Below, piece after piece: positions 13,358-26,280 of a stretch of 64,000 nt of DNA. How positions within the stretch are numbered: position 1 is the first letter of the stretch; each line of letters opens with the position of its first letter. Source of the stretch: Circinella minor (Eukaryota; Mucoromycota; Mucoromycetes; Mucorales; Lichtheimiaceae). The translations under genes and the position numbers were made by a program. The notes under the pieces were generated by a model. The model had not been told where the DNA came from. It searched no databases and saw only the letters and a program-made list of their open reading frames with translations. The stretch covers positions 1 through 64,000 of the forward strand of contig JAEPRB010000197.1 in NCBI GenBank assembly GCA_016758965.1. The letters are read 5' to 3'.

Positions 13358-14810
13358 TTATTGTTGTTGTAGTAATTGATCTTCATTATTATTATCTTCT
13401 TCCATTGAAATGTCACCTTCTTCATCAAATTCATTATTATTATTTTTATTATTATCTTGTGGGATCCAGCCGACTTTCCAAGATTGTCCGCAAGACCAAT
13501 ATTTTGGTGAACAAACAAAATCAACAATATCATCATTTGGATCTACACGTCCATTGGACCTAGTCCGACGCATATAAGTAATATGTTGTAATGCTTTTCG
13601 TTTTTCTTCTTTACAAAGTACCCAACGACAATTTCGACATACACAACCACCACTTTTATTATATCTATATATTTATTATATTATGATAATAATTAGTTAT
13701 ATATATATATATATATATTATATCATCATTATCATTCATAATATTGATAACAAAAACTTGTATAAATAAAAATGTAAAGTTGTTGTTTTTTACTTACCGG
13801 AGCCCGCATTTGTTGCACAAATAAACATAAGGTCTCCCTTTGTCATTGAATATTGAATTGGATGGGAATGGCCAATCGAATGCTTTTCTCATACATCCGT
13901 CGGATGATTCATGACAAGCTTGACAAGGGCCCTTGATCCGGGCTGGTCGCCCTGTTCCATGTTGTTGTTGTTGCTGGGATTTTAATGATGATACTGATAC
14001 AGATGATGAAATTTCTGATCGCTTTTCTCCTTGATGTTGTTGTTGTTGTAATATTTGAGATCGAGATCGAGAAGAGGGTATAAGTTCTGTTAACAAAGAA
14101 GAAGAATCAGATTGTTGTTGTTGTTGTTGTTGTTTTAATGGTAGTGAAGATGGTGGTGGTGGCACCTTTTTGGTAGGTATTTTGATCCGTGTCACCAGAC
14201 GTTGCTGGGGCTTATACAGCCTCGGTCTTTTTTGATGCACTTGCAACTGTTGTTGTTTGCGTTCAAGCACTACGCGTTTACGCAAAGTAGATAAAATAGT
14301 ATTGGTGGGTGGGAGCGGTGGTAAAAATGCATGCGATTCAAGATCAAGCTGAAACACGATACTTTGATTGCCTGCAGTCAATGTAGGTGACCTTTGAGGC
14401 TGAACAGATTTTCGTCGAGTTCGAAATAAATGATATTGATGATCTCTTTTTTCTTTATCATGTTGTTGTAGATAACTCTTATTATTGTTATTATTATGAT
14501 TTCTTTTTATAGATGAAGAAGATGAAGATGGTATTGTAATAGTAGTTGATGATGGAGCTATTTGATGATGGTGTTTGATTAAACTTGGTGATGTTGTTGA
14601 TAATACTGATTCAATATTATTATTTGTACTACTACTAGTAGCAAAAAAGGGAGGAGTTATAGATAATGATGGTAACGAATCTTCATCATCTTCTTCACCT
14701 CCACTTATATCATGTAATAAATCAGGCGGTGAAGAAGTAATAATCCTTTTAAAAGCACTTTTGAATTGATGTTGACGAGTTGATGAAGATGAAGATGATG
14801 GATGAAACAT
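13358..14810 (-). CDS. Atypical GATA-like zinc-finger protein
   Basis: Two exons (14810-13798, 13664-13358) give 439 residues. The first 290 residues are low complexity (Ser, Gln, Asn, Pro) with scattered basic patches, as in fungal transcription factors. The finger starts at about 296: CQAC, then 32 residues, then CNKCGLRYNKSGG, and directly a second set C-V-C-R-N-C-RWVLC. LCNKCGLRY is close to the GATA signature LCNACGLYY, but the loop between the cysteine pairs is much longer than the usual 17-20. A basic helix KEEKRKALQHITYMRR follows, then a tryptophan-bearing segment (SPKYWSCGQSWKVGW) and an acidic, Asn/Gln-rich tail. The intron falls just after the second cysteine pair. I chose the ATG at 14810 (MFHPSS) because residues upstream read like leader. 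Nuclear DNA-binding role is inferred. Confidence 0.78.
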
Positions 14811-16140
14811 TATAATTATAATTATTTTATTGTTTCGAATGTTTATATTATGACGAAATGTTCCTGATTTCTCGTTGAATGTATACTTATAACAAAAGGT
14901 ATTGATATAAGAAAGAAAATAAAAAAGAAGCACAAAAATAATTATTAAAATGATAATGTGATTCTTATTTTAAAGAAGAAATGGTCAAGAAGGTAAGTAA
15001 AAAAAAATGGATCAAAAGGAAATAAAAGAAGAAGAAAAAGAAAGCCAAGAAAAGAAGAAAGGGAAATGTAAGAAATTATAAAAAGCTTTTCTGATCGGGA
15101 AAAAAAGACAGCAAAGGAGGGGGAAGAGTGACATAATAAAATTAACGGTTAAATGTACCGCATTTTTTTTTCTTTTATTATGAGAAACAAAATAATTATA
15201 TTCAATTCAATTTTTACATTTAGATAAAGTATCTGCGAACTAATGATACTAATAATAAAAAAGCCCTGTAAAACCACAATTCTTTTATTGACATACTTCA
15301 ATTACTATATATGATTCAAGCTGTGGCTGTTATTATATTCTTGTACCTACAGTATATAGAATTATGTTGTTGTTGTCATATGTTCTTTTTTTTCTCTCTC
15401 TCTCCCCAGTTCATATTGTTACTTTTTCGATCCACTTAAAAAATAAGACTAAAAAGAAATGAAAATGCAACATCATTTCGTTAAAAGATATTCTTCTCCG
15501 ATCAATTTCATTGGTAAAAATGAAATATGTTAAAAGGTTATATAAAATTGCGAATTCTTGATTCCCGCTTCTTCCCTCTTTTTTTGTTTTTGGCCTTGTC
15601 ATTAATTAATAATCCTAATGGAGGAGCGGAGATCGGTAAAAGGTCCCAACCGATTTCCACAGCATTGGGTTTTCCTTTCTATAAAATCATACTGTGATCG
15701 GCTGTTGTGTTTGACCGAAAAACTATAAGAACGCCTCACAACCTTTTTTTTTCTCCTGTTTTGTAACAAATAATCACTGTCAAAATAATAAAGGTCAATT
15801 TTATATATAACAAAGGGGACCTTTTTTTTTTATTCATGCATAATATGTACAAAAATAATAAATGAATGACTTTTAACTACATCACAAGAACTTTATTTGA
15901 GGGAAAAAAAAAGTAACATATACTTTTTAACCTTACTTATTTTAGGAGCAAACAGGAGGAGGGGAGAACTAACATTTTTTTTTTTTATCTTTCTTCTTTT
16001 CCCTTCTTTTATTCTTGTTTTTTTTTTCTTTTCTTCCTTTTACTTTTCATTTACTCTTTTTTTTTTTTTCATTTAAAATTTCTTTAATACAAGATTATTA
16101 TATTTTAAACAAAAAAAAAAAAAAAAAGGAATAAGAAAAC
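14811..16140. other. Divergent intergenic region
   Basis: Upstream region shared by the GATA-like gene (minus) and the CDF transporter (plus). It contains purine-rich (14,980-15,130) and pyrimidine-rich (15,970-16,080) tracts and ends in an A-run just before the ATG at 16141. No open frame of interest. Confidence 0.6.
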
Positions 16141-16670
16141 ATGACAACAACAAGTACACAAACAATTGAACTTCGAGAAACATCAATTTCATTAAATGGT
16201 GATAATAATGGTTTACAACATCGTAATCCAATTAGTATAGGATCTTCATCTATTGGCACCATATCAACAGATATGGAAAGAGGGCCAGATCAACGTTTAA
16301 TCGATCCACTTCGTCTTAGATCTGCTAAAAAATCTGAAAAAGATATTAAACAAATGCAAACAACCCGTAAAGTACGCAAGTTTTATCGTAAACAAAATGA
16401 TTTAATTGATCATATTCTAGGTCCTTTAAATCCTATTAATGAAGATGAAGAACAACGACAAATGCTTAAGGTATTTAAATTTAAATCAAAGATATTCTCT
16501 ATTTCCGAGTAAATATACTAAATCTATCATTTCTCTTCTTCTCAAAAGGTCAAGATCGCAGTATATGGATCTGGTATAGCTAATATCATTTTGTAAGTTA
16601 ATGTTCGTCCTATTCTACTAATTAATTAGACTTGAATATTAATTCTTTTTCTTTTCTCACACTTAATATT

Positions 16671-16707
<37 letters not shown>

Positions 16708-18437
16708 CATACATGTACATATTAATACTTATAATATAATTATGATAATAATAGATTTGTACTACAATTGATAGCTGCAATCTCATCAGAATCTCTTGCA
16801 ATTTTTGCTACAATGGCGGATGCTTTTATGGATCTATTAAGTTCAATTGTTATGATGTGGGCTGCTAGACAAGTAAGCAAGCCTAATCTGACAAAATATC
16901 CTGCGGTAAAGAATCAAAAAAATAATAATAATTTATATTTATTTATTTTTGTTTTTCTTTTCTCAAAAAGGTTATTTTATATATATTTAGGGAAAAGATA
17001 GAATGGAAACAGCTGCTATTATGGTATGTAAATATTTATAAAACACTAGCCTTGTTTATTTACCCTTTTCTCTGAACAGTTGTTTAGGATGGGAAATAGA
17101 TTGAATTTTGTTTTATCTAAAAGTAAATATTATTCATCTATTTCATAAAATAATAATAGGTTTTTTCTTGTTTAATGAGTTGTGTGGCCATTTTTTTGAT
17201 TGTAAGTAAATGTTTTTTTCTCTTACATTTTTTTATTACTATACAAATATATATATACATGCAAAAGGAGAATTAAAAGAGTAAAATATATTAAACATGT
17301 TATTAACAACACCGAGAACTGATCGATTTATACATATGTATCATTTACAGATTGAAGCTGCACAAAAACTTGCAGAACCTCAAAGTATTACTCCTAACAT
17401 GACAACTGTTGCTATTGGTTGTGTAGCAACTGCAATCGGTAAACTTTTTTTTTTGCCTCTTTCTACCCCTAAAAGTCTTCAAATTATCCTTCTGTATCAG
17501 TATCTTTTATACAAAAAAGGAAGAATGATAAACCATTTAAAACCATTTACTTATTTATTTATATTTATATTATTAGGCGTTAAGTTTTGTTTATATTTAT
17601 ATTGTGTATCACTTTCTCAATATTCATCCGCTAAAGTATTTGCTCAAGATCATCGTAATGATTTATTAGTAAATGGTCTCGGTATTGTTACCGGTATATT
17701 AGGTAGTCGATTGGCTGGATGGGTTGATGCTGCAGGTTCTATTATAATTGCACTCATCATTTTACAAAGTTGGTCATTTACATTATTTGGTACGTGATAA
17801 AACATTACTTTGTTTCATAGAATTTTTCTTTCTTTGTATTATCCATGAATAATTTGATCTTGAAAGTTATATATATTTTTTAATAATATAATGATTTTTA
17901 TGTAGAACACACAAAATTAATTGTCGGAAAAAGTGCAGATAATGATTTTTTGAAACGAGCAACTTATATTGGTAAAATTATAATTATTACGTACATATGT
18001 TTGAAGAAGAAATCTGAGGGGGAATTAATTATATACATAATACTACGTATTATATGTTATTAACAGAAATACTAATATTGTTATCATACGTATTATTATT
18101 ATTATTTTTAGCTTTGACACATCCAGGTGTGCATCAAGTAGATACATGCCGAGCATATTATGCCGGTAATAATTTATTTGTAGAAGTAGATATCGTGTTG
18201 CCACCAGATACCCAATTACGTGATTCACATGATATTGGTGAATCGTTACAGATCAAATTGGAATCTCTTCCACAAGTAGAGCGAGCTTTTGTCCACGTGG
18301 ATTATGAAACGTCGCACCGACCTGAGGTAAATTCAAAAAAATGATCATCACGACGCTTATATATAAATATCCTCTTCTTTTCTATATTAATCAAAACTTT
18401 ATTTAAAAAACATATATAGCATCAAAAAAGCAAGTAG
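16141..18437 (+). CDS. Cation diffusion facilitator, probable Mn2+ transporter
   Basis: Ten exons give 399 residues. The N-terminal 110 residues are cytosolic; a six-helix membrane domain follows (about 112-300) and then a C-terminal ferredoxin-like CDF domain. The two metal-site motifs are D147-A-F-M-D151 in helix 2 and D254-H-R-N-D258 in helix 5. DxxxD in both places is the mark of the manganese group of CDF proteins, whereas zinc exporters have HxxxD. The link YPAGKDRMETAAIM also fits this group. The C-terminal part includes GVHQVDTCRAYYAGNNLFVE and VERAFVHVDYE. Exons: 16141-16470, 16549-16592, 16755-16905, 16991-17023, 17160-17201, 17351-17438, 17577-17789, 17906-17971, 18112-18326, 18420-18437; the last codes only five residues. 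Substrate is inferred from motif class. Confidence 0.9.
16671..16707. repeat. (CA)n(TA)n microsatellite in a CDF intron
   Basis: About ten CA units followed by about eight TA units lie inside the second intron of the CDF gene. This is a simple repeat with likely length variation between strains. Confidence 0.85.
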
Positions 18438-19113
18438 TTTAGTTATTAAAACTGATAAGCAGAATATATACTATTACTGTTTATTTTCTTGTTTCTTTGT
18501 GTTTATCGTATTCTAGTATTGTTTTCTATTTAACATATATTTTTACTACTATTACGTAAAAAATTACAATAACTGACTTATCATTGTTCAATGTCTGAAA
18601 ATAACTCAGTTTATGGCATTTACTCTTCTGACTACAATTTGAGCAGTACGTAATGTATTACATCGATTTTTTTTTGGGGATTCTTATCAAAGTGTTTAAC
18701 AGCTGGTCTCTCTTCAAATACTTGTCCATTTTTGGGTTATCAATAGATCACATAATATTACCTTTGTTGTACATGACCCGTTAAAACAAGCATATAGTAA
18801 TAACACTACGTATTATGATGACGATTGTAGACTGTTTTATTATACGTATTATTATATTAAATTCATTTCTAGCATCCAATGTCGTAATATAAAATAAACA
18901 AAAATAAGGCTTTCCAAATTTATTGATTAAGAAAAGAAAAGAGAAATAAAAAAATATACAGTGCAAGACATATTATACGTAAAGAATAACTTTTGTTCCA
19001 ATTCATGCATTGTCAGTCAAAAAAATCGTACGTATCTTATTTCAGTATTATTAAATATGATATATAATACAAGTAATATCACTACGACCAAGATGTATAC
19101 TACAAATAAAAAA
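18438..19113. other. Convergent 3' region
   Basis: Gap between the convergent CDF and P450 genes, AT-rich, with no gene recognised. Confidence 0.6.
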
Positions 19114-21706
19114 TTAATAGCGTCTTTTAAAATTAATTTCAAGATCTACTGGATGAACAACATCCATAGTTACAGCTGTAATCACTCTTTCACTGTGAGC
19201 TGAGCCTTCTGGAAGTTCCCATCGATATTTACGCACTAATTTATATTTTAATATTATATAAATAAAAATTATATAAATAAAAAAGACATATATAATAAGA
19301 AATTTGTTATGTATTATTATCAATATATATATATATATATTTACTTACATAACATTGGTAAAAATAATCGTTGTTGTGCCAAAGTCAAATTTTTCCCAAT
19401 ACAAACACGAGAGCCACTACTAAAAGGTGCATATAATTCCCTCTTTTCTTTATCGACATTATGTTGTTGTTGAATTCCTGGAGCAAATCGTTCTGGATCA
19501 AATGTATCAGGATCGTGCCAAAATCTTGGATTACGATGAAGTTCATAAAGACTAACTATCACGTTTGTCCCTTTTGGTATAAAAACACCTCCGAGTTCAG
19601 TATCTTTGGTAGTCGTTCTAGGCGTTAGTGCTTCTGCAGGACCATTAATACGCAATGTCTATTATGTATAATAATCGATATGTCGTAGTAGTAATAAAAT
19701 AAGTAGTTAGAAGTGTAAGTAATCTAGTTAGATGAAGTTGATTCGTTAATTATATTTTAGTAAATTATTGTTACTACTTGCTTCTTGAATAATCATGTTG
19801 ATATAAACCAATTTCTGAGTCTGTTCAATTGTTGGTGTAATATCGTAGGGCTCTTTACCAAGTACACTAATCGCTTCTTCTCTAGCTCTTTCTTGAATTT
19901 CCTTTAAAAAACAACAACATAACGTTAACAACTATTATACAGATCCAAAGTTGTATATACGACGCATAATTTAAGCATTCTTGAAAAAAAAATCTTACTG
20001 GATGTTTTGCAAGATAGTAGACCATAAAAGAAATAGCTGCAGCCGTAGTCTCATTTCCAGCTAAAAAAAATACACATAGATTGCTCTTTTTTTTATTATA
20101 TACACCAGAAAAAAAAAACAATATATAACTCGATTAATAACATATTGATATATCTTTTTTTTTTTGTTATTTACAAAACTGAATATTATCAATACTCTTA
20201 TGAATACTTACTTTGAGCTCTTCATCGGATAATACATCATTTTTCTCTTCATTTTGTTGTTGTAATTGATTTTCAATCATAAGAGTTAATAAATCCTTGT
20301 CCGTATAATTTGCAGATGATGACGATCCTTGAATATTCTTTTCTTTTTTATCGTGTGATTCAAGTTGCTGCTGTTGTATAATTTTATCTCTTTTTTTATC
20401 AATAATTTCTTGCATCATATCCAAAAAGCGTGTCAGTTCTTCATGAATTTGTTTTCGTTTTGGAAAATAATCTAAATAATTTCTTTCCAAGAATGGTAAT
20501 AAGGCAAATAATGGGTCTTCACATGCATTCAACACAGTTTTGAATCGACGAACCCACTCATTGTCACTATCTTCAATGGATCCAAAGTCGAAACCTGATA
20601 TAATATAATATTTGTTTAGTATAAATATTAGTTTGTAAATTGATGAATTAATATTCAATATATTTTTTATTTTTATTTTTATATTCCTATAGGTACCAAA
20701 ACTTGCGTTGCCAAGCGCATCCAATGTCCAACGTTTCATTAAACTGTGTATATCAATTTTGATAGTATCATCAAGGTCCTCATTCTTGGTCAAAAAAGAA
20801 CTATCGATTACTTTGAACAATTTTTCAGTCAACCGGCCAAATAAAGGCAACGGCATGGATTGACGGAAAGCCGGATTAGCAATCTTTTTTTTTTTATAAA
20901 GACATTAGTACATATATAATTTGTTTTCATTGTGTACACCCTATACATAAACATAAATGTGTTTATTTCTTCTATTTCGTACTACCTTGCGCTGTTTTTT
21001 CCATTGGCTGCCAGTAGTACAAAAAATGTTTGGACCAATAATAAAGCGACCAAGAATTGTTCCTGCCCAGAAATCACCTAATGCTGTCTTGGTAAATTCT
21101 GCTTTATTTTTGCATAATATAAATAAAAATTATAATACATTAATTCATTTTTTTATTTTTGGAATGAATGATATGGTTTATGTAACTATGAAAGTAAAAA
21201 ATTAACACTTACAATCAAACATGACTTTTTTCGCCAGAATTGGGTTATTAACCACAATTCTCCATCCATCATGATCAAATCGCTACAATAATAAAAATCA
21301 TAATAATTATATTAATAAAAAAAGAACGGCATGGGTTAAGTTTTTTCCGTTTTTATGTATAAAAATAAATTAATGCACATTTAACTGCTATTTATAAACC
21401 GGGAAAACGTGCCTACTTCTCTCTCTCTCTCTTTATCTTTTATTGTGTATACATCACGTATAATTTTTTTTTCTTTACCGAATATAGTCCACTTTCTGTT
21501 GTAAATGATAATGGGAATGTCATTTCTTTTGTCACATTATAAATAGGCTCTTTACGAATAATGGCACTCATAAACTTGAAAAATCCAATATAAGGTATAT
21601 GTCGAGTAGACTGTGGTGGTTTATTGATTTTATCATATAAGAGATAAAGGGTAGTAGCAACAAGTGCAAGGCCAGAAGTACTTATGGATAGATTTTTTTT
21701 ATTCAT
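19114..21706 (-). CDS. Cytochrome P450 monooxygenase
   Basis: Nine exons (21706-21479, 21282-21213, 21101-20986, 20883-20697, 20594-20212, 20085-19999, 19901-19782, 19658-19349, 19235-19114) give 540 residues, normal for a microsomal P450. An N-terminal membrane anchor (about 7-25) precedes a proline-rich hinge (INKPPQSTRHIPYIG). The oxygen-binding I-helix has AGNETT at 337-342, the K-helix ExxR is E397-T-L-R400, the PERF-like motif is FDPERF, and the haem loop is FSSGSRVCIG with Cys483. Electrons would come from a P450 reductase on the ER. The seventh intron has a GC donor (GCAAGT) and falls between E397 and T398. Start is the ATG of MNKKNLS. The substrate and CYP family cannot be set from sequence alone. 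Confidence 0.93.
19659..19781 (-). other. GC-AG intron in the P450 gene
   Basis: The only frame-preserving splice joins GAA (19784-19782) to ACA (19658-19656). The donor is GCAAGT and the acceptor is AATAG. The nearby GT at 19777-19776 would give the wrong phase. GCAAGT is the usual form of the rare GC donor class. Confidence 0.8.
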
Positions 21707-23196
21707 GATGAAAAAATTTATTATATGATTGATAATAAATATTTTGTTGCCCTGATAACTGTTTATTATATCCATCTTTTTCTTTTCCCCTCTTTAAGGA
21801 TTTCGTCGTTGATTGATATATAGTATGCGTATATGATACAATTTAAAAAATTAAAGAAAATTACTCTTCTTCTACTAGATTTATTTGAATATAAAGAGGA
21901 GAAAAAGAAGAAAGAAAGAAAAAGGAAATTTCAACTGGAAATCGTTGAGGCTTGGATAATTTTTTTTAGGTAACCTAGCAGAAATATGTACACAAGCATT
22001 TTTTATTGTTAGATAACATGATGGGAACAAAATATCCTGTTTATGTTACCATTGGATTTTTTATATATATTGTGGATATCTTAATAATCGTTGGTTCATT
22101 TTTTCCATTATTATCACAATGGTAGCTTTTTGCATGATAATATGCGTATGTTGAAAGTTTGTTTTATAATTAATGTTATTATCTTCTTATTAAGTATATA
22201 TACTGTACATCTGTACGTATGTAATAGGAATCACTTTTTTCCCCCCTGTATAACGTGGTCAATTGTACTCTCTTGGAATTCAATCATTGGTCTTGACCTA
22301 AGTAACAATATTTTGTGCACAATTCTTAGGAAGCCTATTTTAGTCTTTATTGACTTATTGAAAGCATTATTGTATAGCACATATCTAAATAAAAAAAGAG
22401 TTTTGATTATTACTACGTTGCTGTTTCTTTAGTCGGCTTAATCCTAATGTATAAAAAACAAACCTCCATCCTTTTTCTATTGGCGGCGTGTGAGGAAAAC
22501 TAAATAAGCTAGACTTTCCATCAAAAACAGCTTAATTTTTTAACAAATTCTGAAACGTTTCATTTATACAATTATTGTTTACTTGGATCAAAATAATAAT
22601 ATTTAATAATAAGAGCAAATACTTTTGTCATATCATTTATAGCTTGTTATAATATTATAATTATGGTTAGAAGAAAAAAAAAGTCAGCAAGGGAATATAG
22701 TAAATATAAAAGGCATAACAATAAATTATAAATATATAAATATTTTTTTCAAAGTCGAATTCACTTAAAAAGCTTTAGTGTAGAAACCCTAATAATAATA
22801 ATAAATCCTGATCTACATATAAATATAATTGTCACTTTATATATAAAAAATGGTCCACTTACAATATTTCGTCCGAGCGACTTTGTCGTTTTATATGTAA
22901 TGTTCTTTTTCCAAAAGAATTATTATTACTCTAAAAACAAACCTAATTCTTCAAATTCCGGACTAAGTATTCCCGAACAGTCTTTTTTTTTTTTCGTTGG
23001 TTTCACTTTTTCCTGCTTCTTTATTTTACACCTTTTTTTTTTTTAAAAAAAAAAAAATAACAACTATAGCGACAAAAGTAGAAAAAAAAATCTCAGGGGC
23101 TTGAGATAAACCAGGGTCACTTATACTACTTAACCTACATATATAATATTACACAACCCAACCCAATATAAAAAAGAAAAAGCACAACTTATAATT
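21707..23196. other. Divergent intergenic region
   Basis: Upstream region between the P450 (minus) and the glycosyltransferase (plus). An open frame at 22,091-22,432 is hydrophobic and AT-driven, with no family likeness, and is not called. T-runs and A-runs occur near 22,985-23,055. Confidence 0.6.
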
Positions 23197-25181
23197 ATGA
23201 CTGACAATAGCAGTAATAGCAATAGTAGTAATATTAACACACCTAGTATCAGTAATCGACCACAGGTTACTCGTTCTGGTAGAACTACTCATCAACGTAA
23301 ACCTTCACTTAACATTCCAACCAATCTTTACCCCATTCCTGAAAAGAGTGGTAATAACATGACATCACCTACATTACCATCCTCATCGTCCTCTATTCCT
23401 AATCCACCTGCTTCACCAACAAAACGTTATCGTACATCTTCTATTTCATCATTTTTTAATTGGCGCTTTATAACTCATCGTATTGATTCTTTTCTTAACC
23501 CTTCCGGACCACTTTTACCTCAAGATAAACATGGAGCTGCATTTGGTGGAACAACAAAGAAATCACGATTTTCTTCAATAGTACAATCACGATCTGTACG
23601 TTTCTTATTTCTCTTTTATGTCATTTTCTCAGTCTTTTTATCCATCAATCATCTTTGGCATTGGACTTTTGCTCCTGGAACAGTACGACTGGATGCTCGT
23701 TTTGGTGATCAGTGGAAACCTGAACGAACATATGATCAAGGTAATAAAGTAAAGAGGACATTTACTTTATATAAGATGGCAGGGAAAGAGAGTATAAGTT
23801 TGTTATTAACCTAAAGTGTTTGAATTTTGTTTTTTTTTTTTGTTTTTGTTCTAGATGAATCTTATTCAATCATGAATAACATGACACATGGATTAAAAAT
23901 GGCCAAACTATTTTCTAAATCCTTCTATGATGCTGCCGGTAGTGCAGAACCTTATTGGTTAAAAGCATCCAAGAAACCAAATGAAAATGATATCACACTT
24001 ATTACTACCGTGACACCCGATAGTTGGTCCGAATTAAAGCGTGTGGCAAATCAATGGCAAGGTCCCATTTCAGTCACTTTACATACACGTACTCTTGTGG
24101 ATGGTACCTTGACATTAAACCAAATTCGAGATACTCATGCAAGCATACCTGAACTATCCGAACGTGTGGATATTCATTTGATTCGATCCTCCGCCAAAGA
24201 ACCTTTAACTGTATTATTACCACGTAATGCCGAACGTAATATGGCACGTATGTTTGCTCATACCAAATATGTTTGTGAAATGCCTAGTCATTTGGTGCCG
24301 GCCACCGATGTTCGACGTACTCTAGATGCAAACCGTGAATATTTTGAAACATTATTGAATTCAGGTGATATGTTGGTCATTCCTACCTTTGGTTTTGTTG
24401 CACAACATGAAGATGGTAGATATTCTATTCCACCTGTCAAAAGTCGATTATTGGATTTTGTACAAACAGAACAAATGGGATTAGTAGACCCTCATTGGGA
24501 TATGAATGAAGGCCCTACAGACTTGAATCGTTGGAAAGATGCAACTACTCTATATGCTGTGGAAAATTATGATTTTCATTATGAACCTATTGTCATTGAA
24601 AGTAAAACAGTACAACCATGGTAACGTATCCACTTTTTTTTATCCTTGAGAATAATATAGGTTTATCCATTACCATGGTTACTATTCCCCCTCCCCCAAA
24701 TTCTCCCCAGTCCTCACGAAAAGAAACTGGGTCATAAAACAAAAGTTAACAGGGATATTTATGAATAATTATAAATAGGTGCGCGGAACGATTTTTGGAT
24801 AGACGATCAGCATGTCTTTTTTCGAATTATTTGGCCGGTGGTGAATTTTGGGTATTACCGGATGACTTTGTTGTACAGTTACCAGATAATAAGGAATTTG
24901 TTATTTCTGATTTTGATGTAAGTATAAATTAAAAAGAGAAAGAGAAAGAGAAAGAGATATGAAACTCATGCAAAAAAAAAACTTGATTTTACTTTTTTAC
25001 TTTTTAGTTGGTATTGGAAAACCGGTTATATGCAAAGTTTTATTGGGAACAATGTGTACATCATGCAAGACAGTTGGATTCACTGGGTTTATGGAAAAGT
25101 CCTCAATCAGAACATGTTCGTAAACAATGTTCAAGAGTAATACAAAATTGGGGTAAAGGACTTATTGGTAAACCAGAATAA
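23197..25181 (+). CDS. Golgi type II glycosyltransferase, GT49 (LARGE/B4GAT1-like)
   Basis: Four exons (23197-23740, 23855-24620, 24779-24917, 25008-25181) give 540 residues. A Ser/Asn/Pro-rich cytosolic tail of about 130 residues precedes one membrane span (FLFLFYVIFSVFLSINHLWHW, about 137-157), the layout of a Golgi type II enzyme. The lumenal part has NDITLITTVTPDSWSELKRV and later AVENYDFHYEPIVI, CAERFLDRRSACLFSNYLAG and GEFWVLPDDFVVQLPD. These resemble the GT49 (Glyco_transf_49) family that includes animal B4GAT1 and the LARGE C-terminal domain. Fungi have members of unknown acceptor; transfer of a sugar onto glycoproteins is the likely reaction. I do not see a clean DxD in the expected place, so the donor sugar is unknown. 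Confidence 0.8.
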
Positions 25182-26280
25182 ATAAACAGGGATATATTAT
25201 AAAACAAATATCACAACACTCATAATTACATTTTATTTCACTTAAATAATAAAATATATACATACACTCAAATTATATATATATAAATATATACATTCAT
25301 TATGTTCCAACATATAATAAATTATGATGTATAAAAAAAAACTTTATCCGATAAAAAAATTCTCCATCGAGATCATAATTAAGTGTAACGTTTTGGGAGG
25401 AATTTGGTGTTTTTTCTACTTAATCTTATCGAAACCAATTATGTATCATAAACTAATATAAATAGGGTGAGTCATTTCTTCTGAAAATTTAAACGTGTCC
25501 ATTATCACACTTCACTATTATTTTTATAATCCACTAAGCGTTCAATTTTCATACTTCAGAGTTGTTGACACTTCAATACTTGCTCAGTTACGTAATGAAT
25601 TCTGTTTTACGCACTTTTACGCGTCCTATACATCTTTTAATCGTGAGACATCCTTCTTACTTATCGCAAGCAAAAATCCGCACAGAGTTTTTGCTTCTGG
25701 AATGTGCTGATCATCAATTTTTTTTATTCTTTAAACTAGATGAGAGACACTTATGTCATATTAAATTATTAATTAAATGGTATAGAATATGCCGATAGAT
25801 TAAATGACTAGCACATTTTAGGAACCGTGCCGACCATCAAATATAATATACTAGATTTATATGAATACACTATATTTGCGAAAAGAAAGTTACATAAAGC
25901 GTAGTATCTTACAAAAAAAAAGGGCGAGGGAGGGAATATATATAACATATTCATATATTGGGCACGGTGATAACACGAGGGACAATTATCTGTTGTAGCA
26001 TATTTATATAGTTGATATATTATAATGTCAAGTATACAATAAAGTTAAAAAAACTTTTATTCAAAAAGGTTTCTAAAATGCAACACCATCAGATCGTGAT
26101 ATGTTCTACTGAATACCAAATAACAACTTGTAGACACGAAAGACATTTCAGCTTGCGTACAATATACCAACACCATCCGTCAATATTCCAGAGCACTTGT
26201 TTGCTATTTGCCTTGAATACAAAGTTCATATTGATGAGCGGGAGCCTTGAAGATGTGGCCACTGTTGAATAATAAATCAA
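25182..26280. other. Intergenic, no gene recognised
   Basis: Starts with the 3' end of the glycosyltransferase gene (AATAAA-like signals near 25,200-25,250). From about 25,480 the base composition is more even than in the neighbouring intergenic regions. Open frames at 25,495-25,798 and 26,012-26,322 are short, overlap in several frames and match nothing I know. It may be decayed repeat sequence. Confidence 0.45.

Noticed and set aside
14811..14933. Upstream start for the GATA-like protein (41 extra residues)
   Set aside because: The extra segment is Ile/Asn-rich and reads like 5' leader; MFHPSSSSS begins the low-complexity region typical of such proteins.
19770..19782. Ordinary GT donor (GTAGTA) for the P450 intron
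   Set aside because: It leaves the exon in phase 1 and the next exon out of frame; the GC donor restores ETLR of the ExxR motif.
22091..22432. 113-codon frame upstream of the glycosyltransferase gene
   Set aside because: Hydrophobic residues come from AT-rich codons, codon use differs from real genes here, and no splice partner or homology is apparent.
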